Part shown: positions 1 to 11,330 of the stretch, piece after piece
Layout: each line of letters begins with the position of its first letter
Position numbering within the stretch: position 1 is the stretch's first letter
Source of the DNA: Embiotoca jacksoni
Lineage: Eukaryota > Chordata > Actinopteri > Embiotocidae
DNA length: 64,000 nucleotides
Direction: 5' to 3'
Assembly: GCA_022577435.1 (NCBI GenBank)
Contig: JAKOON010000003.1
Location: 2,754,501-2,818,500 of the forward strand
The notes under the pieces: model-generated
What the model saw: the letters and a program-made list of their open reading frames with translations, nothing else
Databases searched by the model: none
Told to the model about the DNA's origin: nothing
Made by a program: the position numbers and the translations under genes

Positions 1-59
<59 letters not shown>
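1..59. repeat. (AC)n microsatellite at window edge
   Basis: Uninterrupted AC dinucleotide array running off the left edge of the window. It lies inside the itpr1 transcription unit, downstream of the last visible coding exon. Confidence 0.97.
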
Positions 60-60
<1 letters not shown>

Positions 61-248
61 CATTAACACTGACAAAGGCAGGCCTGTTTGAAGTCCAGTG
101 GGCTCAGATATTGCAGCTGTCACCAAAGAAACACACCATAACACAACGAGCAGCGTCTCTCTCGCAGTATAAACACACAGCGGCTCGTGTTATGATCTCA
201 GGAGGAAGAGGAGAGGAAGAGGAGAGGAAGAGGAGGGTCCGCTCTTAC

Positions 249-1434
249 CTCGGAACTTCTTCGGAGGGTTGTTGAGGTCTCCGGCGTCGGGCTGGACGAC
301 GCAGCGGTCGTCCACCAAGCTGGAGAAGATGGACACAGGATGACATAGTTACAGACAAACACGCGAACCAGATTCTGTTTTATGTTGATATTTGCGTTTT
401 TGTTTGTTTTGAAGTACAATATGATGACGTCAGTCAGCTGTCGGACTTTCTTAACAAAACTGAATGTATTGATAAAAGTATGGAGGCTTGAGTTGAAATA
501 AGTAACAGCCAACAATAGTTAAATCACATTTAAGTGATTTTCTTAAACCAAATGACAAAACCTGTGGAGTTACAAAGTGTAAAATCAAAATATTTAATTT
601 ATTGATTTTTCAAGCTTTTGTGACATTTATTGACAAAAAAAAAATAATTTGAATATTTCAAAAAATAAATAAGACCATTTAATAATTGTTAGTGCACCCT
701 TGTTTGATCATGTCTGCTTTGTTATTTTAATAAATAACTTAAAATTGTGAAAACCAAAAATTTTACAATTTAACTGTAATTTCCTTAAAAAATATAATCT
801 AAAACAAAAAATATATTAAAGAAAGCAGTGATCTGAAGATTTTAAAAACTAGCAAAGTTTCAGCATATTTCCATGATTTATTTTACTGACGATCGAAATG
901 GGTGTTAATTAATGTTTTAGTCCGGTTAATCAATAGTTAGGCACCATCACTGCTCAACATTTATGGAGATGACGTGATATTGCTGTTTTCTCGGGTTTGG
1001 AAACCAACGCATTCACCAACAAAAGGCTGTTTTCCTTGAGCGCTCCTGCAGCCTGTTTATTTTCCCCTTCCACAAAAACAAGGACAAACTAAACCCTCCA
1101 GATGAGATGATCGTTGGGGCAGGCTGGAATTTCTGGTGACAAATTTAGCTTTTACTGGCTTAGAATAACAACACCAGTCTGGACACCGGCCAGGTCCCAC
1201 ATCCACTTCAGGCCTTTTCCAGCAGCACGTCTGCAGTTGTCCAAACAGATGTGTCTGCTCGTCGAGCCCGAGCACCTCGAGGAACGAGGCCGCCGACTCC
1301 GGCGGAACAAGAAATGTGTTGAGAAGACACATGGTGAGAGTGTGTGGTCAGTTATTAACACCAGTTTAATGGTTACACCGCTGGACAGACAGGACAGGTC
1401 ATCTGTACAGTCAGCAGCATTTCTAACATTGTTT

Positions 1435-1501
<67 letters not shown>

Positions 1502-1670
1502 GCTCTCTCTTTCTCTCTCTGCAGCTACTAAAGAGGAAGTGGCGTGGAGGAGGAGGAGTTACGATGCTCTCAGTGTGGCGTCTTTCTCTCTGGGCAGATG
1601 ATCTGGAGAATGCTGCTGAGTTGGTGTTTGTGCGTGGAGTCATGAATATGTCCTACATAAGGAGTGCTTG

Positions 1671-1733
<63 letters not shown>

Positions 1734-2591
1734 CTCCACAAAAGCCAACAATGTCTCTGCAGTGACTCAGTCGTTGCTGCGGGTCATTCCATTTTTCATG
1801 AGCGGGGGGGAGGTGAGGGAGGTGAGGGGGGGGGGGGGGGGGGGTTGATAGCTGATAGGCCTGATAGTGTTCCTAATGCTGTCACCTTCTTATGAGGTTA
1901 TACACCAGCAAAAACATGAAAAATAAATCCTCCCGTGGCCTTGTTTACATCCACAACAGAGGAGGAAAGGTTAAACGCAACAACAGCGAATCATTGTGAT
2001 ATTTGAAGTCGTGTCTTCGGGCCGTGTCAGGACACTGTCTGCAGAAAAAGGGACCACATGATCAACATGCATCTCACCACCAGAAAAACAGTTCTGTGTT
2101 GCAGATGTGAAGCAGAACTGATGGAGGGACACAATGTGTAACTTGTAAAAATGTCAGCATGGACCACCACAACTTTATGGTTAACTGTGTTGCTACATTT
2201 CCTTTTTCTTCCTCGTGCTCGTCGCTCACGGCTGAAGTGACACTTCAAACGGCCTCCCACGGGTTTTTTCACAGCTTTGGTTCTGTGATGCAAACTGCAA
2301 AAAACTACAGCTATTCGTGTCTCCTTTTTACTACATAAATCTCGACCTTTGACCGACTGGTGGGAGCTGATGCAAAACTGTGGACGCAAAGCATGCTGGA
2401 TTCAAATAGTGAGAGAAATACTGTGATTTCCTTTTTCTTGTAAAATCATCCGATGCGGTGGGGCGGAGGGAGAGTGAGCAGGAGGTGAGAGGGACTCACC
2501 CCAGGGTGCTGATGAAACCGTTGGTCGACCCCTCCGCATACAGGGAGCAGATGTCCCCGATGTGCAAGAAGCTGGACATCTTATCCGACAT
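249..2591 (-). CDS. itpr1: Inositol 1,4,5-trisphosphate receptor type 1, first two coding exons (partial)
   Basis: ITPR1 is the tetrameric IP3-gated calcium-release channel of the ER membrane. Only the N-terminus is in the window. Coding exon 1 is 2500-2591: its ATG is at 2591, the splice acceptor precedes 2614, and a GTGAGT donor follows 2500. Coding exon 2 is 249-319 and ends at a GTAAGA donor. Joined, they give 54 residues beginning [20 protein letters not shown] and ending in NNPPKKFR, the start of the suppressor/beta-trefoil domain. The spelling at positions 2-5 and in [14 protein letters not shown] fits ITPR1 rather than ITPR2 or ITPR3 as I remember them. The reading frame crosses the intron correctly (phase 2) and leaves phase 1 at the edge. 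The rest of this very long gene lies to the left. Teleosts may carry two itpr1 copies, and I cannot say which this is. It is head to head with sumf1, as in mammals. Confidence 0.93.
1437..1499. repeat. (CA)n microsatellite
   Basis: Perfect CA array of about 63 bp. Together with the GT array 174 bp away it forms an inverted pair that could fold into a hairpin. Confidence 0.97.
1673..1731. repeat. (GT)n microsatellite
   Basis: Perfect GT array of about 59 bp, the inverted partner of the CA array at 1437. Confidence 0.97.
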
Positions 2592-3336
2592 GTTTGACAC
2601 AAACAGGGCAGCACCTAAGAAGAAGAAAAGGAGGGAATAAAATCGGATAAAAAAATTTTTTTTAAAAAGACCAAACTACTCTTATTCTGGTCTGCGTGAT
2701 AGAAAGTGTAAAATCACAGAGATGTGTGACATATTGTCTTCCATTAAGTGGATGTAGCTTCAGCATACATGTATTTCCACCATCAGAGCTAAAGAGTTGC
2801 CGGTGAGGATCCTGCTGATTTCTGACTGCGCGGATTTGCATGGAAGCGGCTGCACAGTAAAAGTCTGTTTGATGTCGCTGCGGCGTCACGATGACGTTTC
2901 TGCACCTGCAACAGGTGAAGCTGCTGCAGCTCCACTTCTCCCCGGTTCACCTGCCTCTCAAAATATGATCGATGAATCTTCTAAACCCCCTTCAAAAAAA
3001 AAAAAACAACAACAAAAAAGACAAACTAACGGCTCACGGTGGCTGACTTCACTGAGCCTCAAAGAAATGAACGATTCGGGTGATTAAATGAGGGTTGTGT
3101 CTAAAAACACCTCCTGGAAGTTGAGCTGTGTTCGCATGCTGCCGATGCTGCTCGTCTTTGGGAGGTTTTCAGCCGTTTACAGCTGCTTTATTAACCATGT
3201 AAAGAGAACTACATCTTTTTTCCTCCGGCAGAGAGACAGAGAGACAGAGACAGACAGAGAGACAGAGACAGACAGAGAGAGAGAGGAGGACACGCAGAGG
3301 AAGGAGAGGATGGCAAACTGTGCGCTCAACTTTACC

Positions 3337-3590
3337 TCGGTTTGCAGCTGTTCAGCTCTCTCTGGGCATGACTGCGGCTCTCCTCTCCGCCGATCCGAGG
3401 CTGACACCCAGCCGACGGTAGTAATCCAGTTTTGGGCTTCTTTTCTTTCTTTTTTTGGACAGCACCAAACACCTTTCCGCGCCTGTCGGGAGCTCGGCGA
3501 GCTGCTGTGCTCAGTGAGGCGGGCGGGCGGTTCACTGGCTGGCCGAGAGCTGCCTGGCTCGCTGCCACTTCTCCTCCTCGGGCGGCCGTA
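3337..3590 (-). other. itpr1: Probable itpr1 5' UTR exon
   Basis: Inferred. GC-rich, CpG-containing sequence whose minus strand ends in a GTAAAG donor just below 3337. It is positioned to splice to the acceptor at 2614 that opens the first coding exon. The 5' limit is a guess from where the GC-rich block stops (about 3590). It has a GA/GACA-rich simple repeat (3228-3300) on its 3' side. No protein is proposed for it. Confidence 0.4.
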
Positions 3591-4009
3591 GTGTTGATAG
3601 CTGGGAAATGACGTCCATGTGTCCCGACCACAATCTGAACCGTGTCAGCGCTCCTACTGCGGTGTCGAGGTTTCTTTAAAAAAAAAAAAAAAATTAAAAC
3701 AAAAAAAACAACATCTTTCTTTTAAGTCTGACTGATTTAACTGTGAAACAGCAGCAAACTTGTGAAAATAAGTTTAATTTGATTTAAGTGTGTGATTTTA
3801 TTCCGATAAAACCAGCTGACAGTAACTGTCATCTGTTGTCAGAACTACTTCTAACTATTTGTTGTGCATTAACAGAAACAAACATTTCTTCAGTCCGGGC
3901 GGGAAAGAGTTACCTTTTCTTTACGCCGACACCAGCTGACCGACCACGTGACTTCCCGGAAGTAAAAGTAAAAACACGAGCAGACGTTGAGCCCTCTTAT
4001 GTTGCGAGA
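3591..4009. promoter_or_regulatory. Shared itpr1/sumf1 bidirectional promoter region
   Basis: The roughly 420 bp between the presumed itpr1 first exon and the sumf1 ATG must hold both promoters, because the genes are divergent. It includes A-rich tracts (3676-3712) and a compact cluster of sites just in front of sumf1. Assignment rests on gene geometry, not on mapped starts. Confidence 0.55.
3943..3963 (+). promoter_or_regulatory. E-box (CLEAR-like) next to ETS site, sumf1 promoter
   Basis: A CACGTG E-box at 3945-3950, in the context ACCACGTGAC, matches 8 of 10 bases of the TFEB/TFE3 CLEAR consensus GTCACGTGAC. Five bases later comes CCCGGAAGT (3955-3963), a textbook ETS/GABP site. Both are within 70 bp of the sumf1 ATG. 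Occupancy by any factor is inference. Confidence 0.5.
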
Positions 4010-7000
4010 ATGACGCGTTATTTGACCATATTTTTCATCTTTGGGTGTGTGAACACAGCGTTGTGTCTTCAGGGTTCGTGCGGGGCGGAGCGGACACCCG
4101 CCGCCCCGGAGGGAGCAGCGGGCTGCGGCTGTGACAAGCTGAAGAGAGCCGCTGGTGGTGCAGGTGGTGCTGGGGGTGCTGGGGGCCCCGTGGAGGACAG
4201 GACAGCAGACCCAGCTTTGAAATACTCCGCAGGCGTCGACGAGGCCCGGGGCGACGAGGAGGACATCCAGACCCAGGTATGCTGCGGATCCTGTCATGCA
4301 TCAGGGAAATTCGTGAAACAACGTTGTCGGACCACAAGCCTGTCATCTTTGAAGCTGTTACTGCTGGCTCAGACCCCCCTTCATGTTAGGTTGTCATCCA
4401 CCTTTCCAATGTTTTAAAAGCCGTTTAAAAACCTATTTTCGTCTTGATTTTAACGTTACTTACTTTTAGTAATCCAGTTTTTTGAATGTGTGACTGCTTA
4501 TGTGTGTGCAACCTTTGTTGTGTGTTAAAATGTGCTCTACAAATTGATTTTGATTTGATGGAGGAAAAAAAAAACCAAGCAAGTCATGTTTTACTCTGAG
4601 TGAAGAAAAGACGAGTCTGACAGGTTGTTTGTCCTGTCGAGGTGCCCTTGAGCAAGACACTGTCGTCTATTAGAAACACAAATCTGTGGATCAGCACCAT
4701 TTAAACCCTCATTTCAGTCCACATCTACCTTATTATTGCTCATTTCAGCACTTCCCCTCTTTAGTTTGTGTGTTGTTTTTTTTAAACAAGCTAAAACCAC
4801 AAGCTATAAATATGTTGACTTCAACATGGAAGTAGGACACTGAATGGACACGCGTACTTTCATTTCTTTGCCTTTATTCTCCAGCAGTTTTACACTGCAT
4901 GTTGCATCGGTGATTATTTGTAGAAAAATGTCCTTGTTTGATATTATTTATAGTTTACTCTCTGCTGATTTGGATTATGTGCTCGATGCTTCATTGTGTC
5001 CCTCAACAAGTAATGAGATTGTTAATTAGAGAGAAAAAGTCACTGCCAGGTTTTGACAGTTGTAGTGAAGCAGTTCTCTGTCTTTGTAAAAATCTGAAGC
5101 AGTCTTGAATTATGAGTTTGATTCAAGATTGTTTGAGTGCTCAGTTAATTGAAGGTTGGAGGCATCTGTTGCCGTGATTTAAAACAAAAATAACATGGTT
5201 AAGAATGAGTAAAAAAAATTACATATATATATAATATTTAAAATATTTACATTTCAAATATGTGCAGATGGATAAAAACTGACCTTTACGTTAAGGTTGT
5301 TTTTAAATTCTGCAAACTTTGAAATAGCCAACTGTTTAACTAATAAATGAATTTATAAATGACAAATGTGTTTGTATTTTTGCTAGCTATAATATTTTTA
5401 GATGTTTGTTCCTTTATTTATTGCTGTTGATATGATTTTATAACTTTATTGTGCTCCTGTGTTGTGGTCAGATAAGATTACATTTCCAGCTTTCCTTTTA
5501 GTCCCGTAAACTTCTTCTTCTTCAAATTATGCACATTTATAGGACACGTTGTCTGTTTCTAAAGTATAGAGATTAAAATAATATTTTTTACTGGGTCCAG
5601 ATGGTGCTGATCTCTGGAGGAGAGTTCCTGATGGGAACCGACAACCCCGGCATCCCTGCCGACGGTGAGGGCCCTCAGAGGCCGGTGCACGTGGACTCCT
5701 TCTACATGGACGTCCAGGAGGTCACGAACACACTCTTCCAGAGCTTCGTCAGAGCCACGGGACACGTTACCGAGGTAACGGATAAATACCGTCTTCAAAG
5801 ACCGAAACCTTAATCCTTAAATGTCTCATGACACTTTCACCTTTGTGATTTTAGGCGGAGAAATTCGGAGATTCGTTTGTGTTTGAGGGAATTTTGAGCG
5901 ACGCCGTCAAAAACCAAATAACTCAAGCTGTGAGTATAAACACTGGACAGCTCACTTATCTCTCACGCTGCGTCAGTTTAAAGCGTCATCACAGTCCCGT
6001 GAAAACACATGCGTACAATTTTCAAACAGTGATTTGAAAATACCAAGTAAACGGAATGAGTGTGCGGCTGCTGTAGGAGTCACTGGTTGTGACAGGTTTT
6101 GTTCTTTTTAACTGATAAGAAATGATGGAATTTAATGAAGACTACATTTTACTGTGGTGATGAAGCAGGGTGAGTTTTAATATGGTGTTTATCTAATGCA
6201 TTAGATGATTTCATGTCCAGTTTGTCTTCAGGATGGACATAAAATAGTCCTGAAGCCATGTAAGAAAGGAAGGTTTGAATATTTATTTAAAATGTAATTT
6301 GAAAGAGTCTGCATGCTTCTTTTTTTTTTTTTAAATAATCTTTATCTTTTATTACTGTGTACTTTCTGTAGGATATAATTTGGATCTTCCTCAAACTAGG
6401 ATGTATTTTAAAACTTCCTTTTATCTGGAAAACCTTTAAAAGCTCCATTTTCAGGTCACACGTATTTCAGCTTTAGACGGATATGAAGAGTTACACCGCT
6501 GTGATTTAAGATTTTTGAGAATGTTAATAGATCGGTTTGAGGAGGACTGAGTGCAGACAGCAGGTAGTTCACTGCTTCATGTCAGCGGTCATGTGCAGCC
6601 TGGTCATGTGACTGAGAAGGTGATGTGGCTCCATTAATGCAACAGCACATTGCAATTCTGTACAAACATATGTAAGCGTGCAAGAGAAAATCGGAATGAG
6701 AATAAGAGAGAAGCATGATATCAGTCAGTGACCTCTGTTACCATCACTGCGTTATTAGGTGGCTGCTGCCCCCTGGTGGCTTCCAGTCAAAGGGGCCAAC
6801 TGGAGGCACCCCGAGGGTTCAGACTCCAACATCACAGACAGGTAGAAGAACACCTGACCACATACACTGAAAGTCTCAAAGCGTGAAAAAGAATACACGT
6901 ATTTCTTTTGTTTAATTTTGTCTCATCATGTGGGAAATTAAAACCGTGAAAGATGAAGGTAATGAGTTTCCACCTGTTGTTTTCAGGTTGGATCATCCTG

Positions 7001-9629
7001 TCCTGCACGTCTCCTGGGCCGATGCTGTCGCTTACTGCTCGTGGGCCAACAAGAGGCTTCCTACGGAGGCAGAATGGGAGTACGCCTGCAAGGGTGGCCT
7101 GAAAGACCGGTGAGATATTCACTACTTATTACAGTGTAAAATGTGCTAAAGTGCATGCGCAGCGGTCTGCATAAAGCATGTCTCAAATGAACTTCCTGTT
7201 GTACTACATGCAGGCTGTATCCCTGGGGGAACAAGTTGAACCCTAAAGGACAACACTACGCCAACCTGTGGCAGGGGGACTTCCCCACACACAACTCGGC
7301 GGAGGACGGATACGTCCAAACATCGCCGGTAAGGCTGACGGGGAGGAGCCGTGGTTTTCAGAGACGTCGTGTTTCAGGTCAGAGAGGAGGAAGATCGGCT
7401 GATTGTTCGAGGCTCTGCCTTTTATAATCTGCAGGAAATGAGACGTGGCAGAGATAAAAGCTCATTTCAGAAGTTGATTAAGTCCCACCAGGAGCTCACA
7501 ACGTCCGCAGATCACATTAATAACTGTCACACAGAATGAATCCAATCGCTGTCTCTGCAGGAGGAGATTTTAAAGGACAGTTTCGGCATCAATCATGATA
7601 TTTGCTTCAAGTCATTAAGGTTATTGGGAGAAAATATTCTTTTAATATGCGTATTTATGATTCAGAAAACTGAAAATATGTATATTTTATCTTATTTTAG
7701 GGGCAAATTAAACTTTGAGCTCAAGAGCAGGTTTGAAGTTTTGACTCCAACATTCAGTGTTATAAAATAAACTCACAAATCCAAAGAGGGCAAATATCCT
7801 TAACGATTTATTAACATTCGCATATCCAAAACACTTTTTTTTTATTTCCATCTTTTGTAAATCCTAATGATTCTCTCTAAAGATGACATTTGGAAATATA
7901 TAAACTGACTCTTATGTGCTTAATATAAGTTATACAGTCAAAAACCTTCTCTTTTTTTTTTGGTCCACTCTTAGCTTAGCTAGTTAGCATCTTAGTAGTC
8001 ACACTTTTCTTAACTTGTACACGACCTCTATGAGTGCAGATGTAAACAAGAAGTGAGCCATAATAAAAAATAAAAGCCATAAAAATCCCATTCTTATTAA
8101 TAAGAAGTAATCTTCGCATACAAAATTTATTTCTCATATTTATAGTTAAAAATAAATTCTAAATCAATTTTTGGTTCATAGAGGTAGAGGAAAATGATTT
8201 CCATAGTTTGTGTTGCAATAGAAAAAACAATGGAGAGAAAAAGAGAGACAGGAACAACCTGTGAGTCCAGATTAGACATTAAATGAGTCATATTTGTGAT
8301 TCAGTTCTTGGAAAGTACTTCAAAATCACGTGCTCATTACCTGCAACACACAAACACATCCTCCATTCATTTAGAAGAAACAACAGTTAATCCAAATACA
8401 ATGTCCTCATCAGAACCTGCATTAATGAGACATTATTCGTCCCCCGACCCTGCAGGTGATGTCCTTTCCTCCTAATGGTTTTGGTCTGTACGACATGGTG
8501 GGGAATGCTTGGGAGTGGACCTCAGACTGGTGGACTGTACATCACACCACAGACCAGCAACACAACCCGGTAATGACACATTACATCACATGTAAGCTTT
8601 TCCTCTTGATTGATATGAGCTGAGTTTTTGACTCTGCTGTCTCCTCATCCTTTCAGACGGGTCCTCCCACTGGGACAGACAAAGTGAAGAAGGGAGGCTC
8701 GTACATGTGCCACAAGGTAAAGACATCTGCATGCAAACTAAACTATAGATTAATCAACATCTAGTTGCTTAACAACATATTTGAACTGTTAAACTATCGT
8801 GGTTACCTCACCGGGTGGTTTGATTGTGTGGACAGTGACGTCTTGTGGTGCAGCTGAAGCAGAGAAAACAAAACAGTTCTGGCCAACGAGATCAACTGTA
8901 GAACAAAATCCACAGCAGCTCTGACATTAATATTTCTGAGGGGAGTAGAAAGCTCTCTATTACACTCCACAGTCAGCTAATTACAAACCCAAATCATTTA
9001 AACGGGACAAAATATTAGGAACACCTTTTATTATAACCCAACAAGACCACAAAGTCTCCAAAACGACCATTTTTCAATAAATCAACACCTCTCAATCAGA
9101 TTTAATAACACTTGAACATTATAATGATATAAATTGGATCTGTTATTGAGTTGTTATATTATTTTATTTTTATGCTTCACTCATCAGTGGTTTACATGCT
9201 GAGGATCATTTGTGTGTACAGTGTATATATCCGCCCACAGGTGACTATTCCTGTTTGCTTGCTACCAGTATTGGTTGCCATGGAAATGTAACTACTTGAT
9301 GCAAAATTAGTCGGCGGCACAGGGTTGTGTTTGTTTCATACGAGTTAATCAAGTGAGGGAGCAGAGGAGACTCAGCACACAATAAACATGAAGGGGACAG
9401 TTTAGAGTTGAAGGAAAATTACTTTAATTTCCCTGTTTTCTTTCCCCTCCTCCTACTCCTCCTCTTCCTCTTCCTCCACCTCCTCCTCCTCCTCCTCCTC
9501 CTCCTCCTCCTCCTCTACCTCCTCCAGTCTTACTGTTACAGATACCGATGTGCAGCCCGGAGCCAGAACACTCCGGACAGCTCGGCCTCTAATCTCGGCT
9601 TTCGCTGTGTTTCTCGGGAGCGGCGATGA
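4010..9629 (+). CDS. sumf1: Sulfatase-modifying factor 1 (formylglycine-generating enzyme)
   Basis: ER-luminal, copper-dependent oxidase that converts the active-site cysteine of sulfatases to formylglycine. Nine coding exons, all with GT/AG borders: 4010-4276, 5601-5774, 5855-5929, 6759-6841, 6987-7109, 7214-7328, 8456-8569, 8657-8716, 9528-9629. They total 1113 nt, so 370 aa (about 374 in human). The start is the ATG at 4010, giving a signal peptide (MTRYLTIFFIFGCVNTALCL). The N-terminal Cys-Gly-Cys pair (C39, C41) known for redox/retention functions is kept. The FGE core has the blocks GGEFLMGTDNP, WWLPVKGANWRHPEG, PTEAEWEYACKGG, WGNKLNPKGQHYAN and GNAWEWTSDWWTVHH. The two catalytic cysteines are C335 (SYMCHK, end of exon 8) and C340 (SYCYRYRC, start of exon 9), with the usual five-residue spacing, split by intron 8. 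The human glycosylation sequon near FVNSTGY reads FVRATGH here, while an NIT sequon appears in exon 4. Divergent from itpr1. Confidence 0.96.
4370..4680. repeat. Retroposon-like tail fragment in sumf1 intron 1
   Basis: Contains phrases common in teleost interspersed repeats: a gtgctctacaaatt-type tail followed by TTTGATTTGAT (about 4530-4560), and gaggtgcccttgagcaag (about 4640). I recognise the style but cannot assign a family. The remaining intron 1 (4681-5600) is AT-rich with no feature seen. Confidence 0.4.
7329..8455. other. sumf1 intron 6
   Basis: AT-rich intron of 1127 bp. A short open frame at its left end overlaps the exon 6 donor. No exon, repeat family or RNA gene recognised. Confidence 0.7.
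9444..9527 (+). repeat. (CCT)n tract serving as splice polypyrimidine tract
   Basis: Imperfect then perfect CCT/CTC triplet array that ends directly in the AG acceptor of the last sumf1 exon. A microsatellite therefore supplies the polypyrimidine tract for the exon that carries catalytic C340. Confidence 0.85.
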
Positions 9630-11330
9630 CCTGACCTGCTCGTCTTGAACACAGACTTCCTTAATCGAGCTGCTCCCTCACCTCACTGTTAAAAAGCAAG
9701 GTAAACCCATAAAAGGAGTGTTTGGATTTCGTGGCAAGACCTTTGAATGACATTTCCTTACCATGAATCTGAAGATAACGTTATAAGATTAAAAAAGAAT
9801 GACAGAGTGTCTTTCATTACTGTAGATATCTGCAGAGCTCTATAGTTTTATAAATTTCTATAATGTTTGTGACTTTTGAAGAAAGATGAAATGAACAAAG
9901 GTTTTATAGTCTCTGTTCTTTGAGCACAGGTGGAGAGACATCTCCATCATGTAAATCTAATTTAATCTGTTAAATTACAATGTACGATAATGACACTGTA
10001 AAGTTGCTGTAAAATTACAGTAAAATATTTTTGTATAATTTTTGCAAACGCGCGGGATGCTGTGAGACTCTATTTGTCTTTCTCTTTGTGAATGTGTCTG
10101 TGCTCTAATTGGAGGTTTTTATCTTCCGTTCTTACGAGATTTTCCTTTACTTTTTCTGTCATTTTTCTACATGAAAAGCACTCGGTTTCCTTAAATGGTC
10201 CATAATAAGAAAACTAATCAGATCAAATGCTTTTTGTCTTGATTTGATTGTCTGGGTTACACTGTGTGGAAGACGTTGGGTCTGATTAATGACTAGTTCG
10301 ATATGTAGCTGTAACGTGTAGCATCCACCAGGGGGCAGCATCTGTTCAAATCTATTTAATGGAGAAACTATATCTCTACATTAAGAATGTATGTAACTAA
10401 ATGGGACATCTTATGAGCTTGTTCGGGTTGTCAGAACGGTGTAAATATGACTTAAATTCCTTGAGGACCTGCAATTGATAATCCAAATAAGTGTGACAGG
10501 TTGTCTAAACTAAAAGGATTCAATAATCCTAGAATTATAAGACGAGCAGAAAAAAACCCAAATGTCTGCAAAAGAACCCAAAAATGTATTTATTTTGACG
10601 TCTTCAGTTTACATATTGCATGTGAAAGTAATAAAGTAAGCGATTAGCAAAAAAGTCTAGCCAAATAAATGAAGAAATAGTCAAAAAGATTCTAGTGCAC
10701 CTTAATTAAAAAACAAACTTAAAAGGTTTTAAGAAACATTTGTATTTCTAGCATTTAACACCACATTTATCAGCAAACTAAAAATCCTATTATTATCTTG
10801 CAGTGTAACTCAGGTCAAAGGTATAGTTGATACAACATTACTGCACAATTGCTAACATTCAGTAGACAGTTTAACAAGTCTAAACCCCCCTGTCAGCTTA
10901 TAATTGAAGTTCATACAAACTCCTTTATCTATCAGTGCACAACAGATTAACTGTTTTACGAAACAGAAAAAAGAAACATTGATTTCTACAAATACTGCGA
11001 GAAGACCTTCCGCCCCTGCTGCAGTATAATTAACCCGAAAGAAAGTGAGTCAAAAATGCACCACAGAAACAGAGCAGAGCAACTAAGATAACCTGGAGGC
11101 TAAATACAGCTGCCATCTTGGAGAGTCCAGAACAATTAAGACTTAGAAAGAATCAAACAAAGGCGATACGCTATACTAATAGAAATCCTGCACTTGGTCA
11201 CTCTGCCTCTTATTAGCAAAGCTTAGAATACAAAAAAACATTTGCAACTTTATTCGACTTTTGCACCAAAATGGCAAAAGTGTGTCTTTTTGTGCTGCTG
11301 AAGAGGCAGTCAGGCCTCCGTGGTAAATCC
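9630..11330. other. Tail-to-tail 3' region of sumf1 and lrrn1
   Basis: No coding exon. It should contain the sumf1 3' UTR (a possible ATTAAA signal at 9788-9793) and the lrrn1 3' UTR (an AATAAA on the minus strand at 11249-11254, about 80 bp past the stop, with further AT-rich candidates beyond). No SETMAR-like SET-domain exon is visible between the two genes. Confidence 0.6.

Larger units (their letters stand above)
320..2499. other. itpr1 intron with microsatellites
   Basis: Noncoding. It has an AT-rich stretch (about 520-1000), then a CA array (1437-1499), a GT array (1673-1731) and a run of 19 Gs (1826-1844). The open frames across 1057-1895 arise because dinucleotide repeats have no stop codon in either strand. 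I see no exon. Confidence 0.8.

Noticed and set aside
1114..1895. Long open frames over CA/GT arrays
   Set aside because: Poly-Thr-His or Val-Cys translations created by dinucleotide repeats that lack stops.
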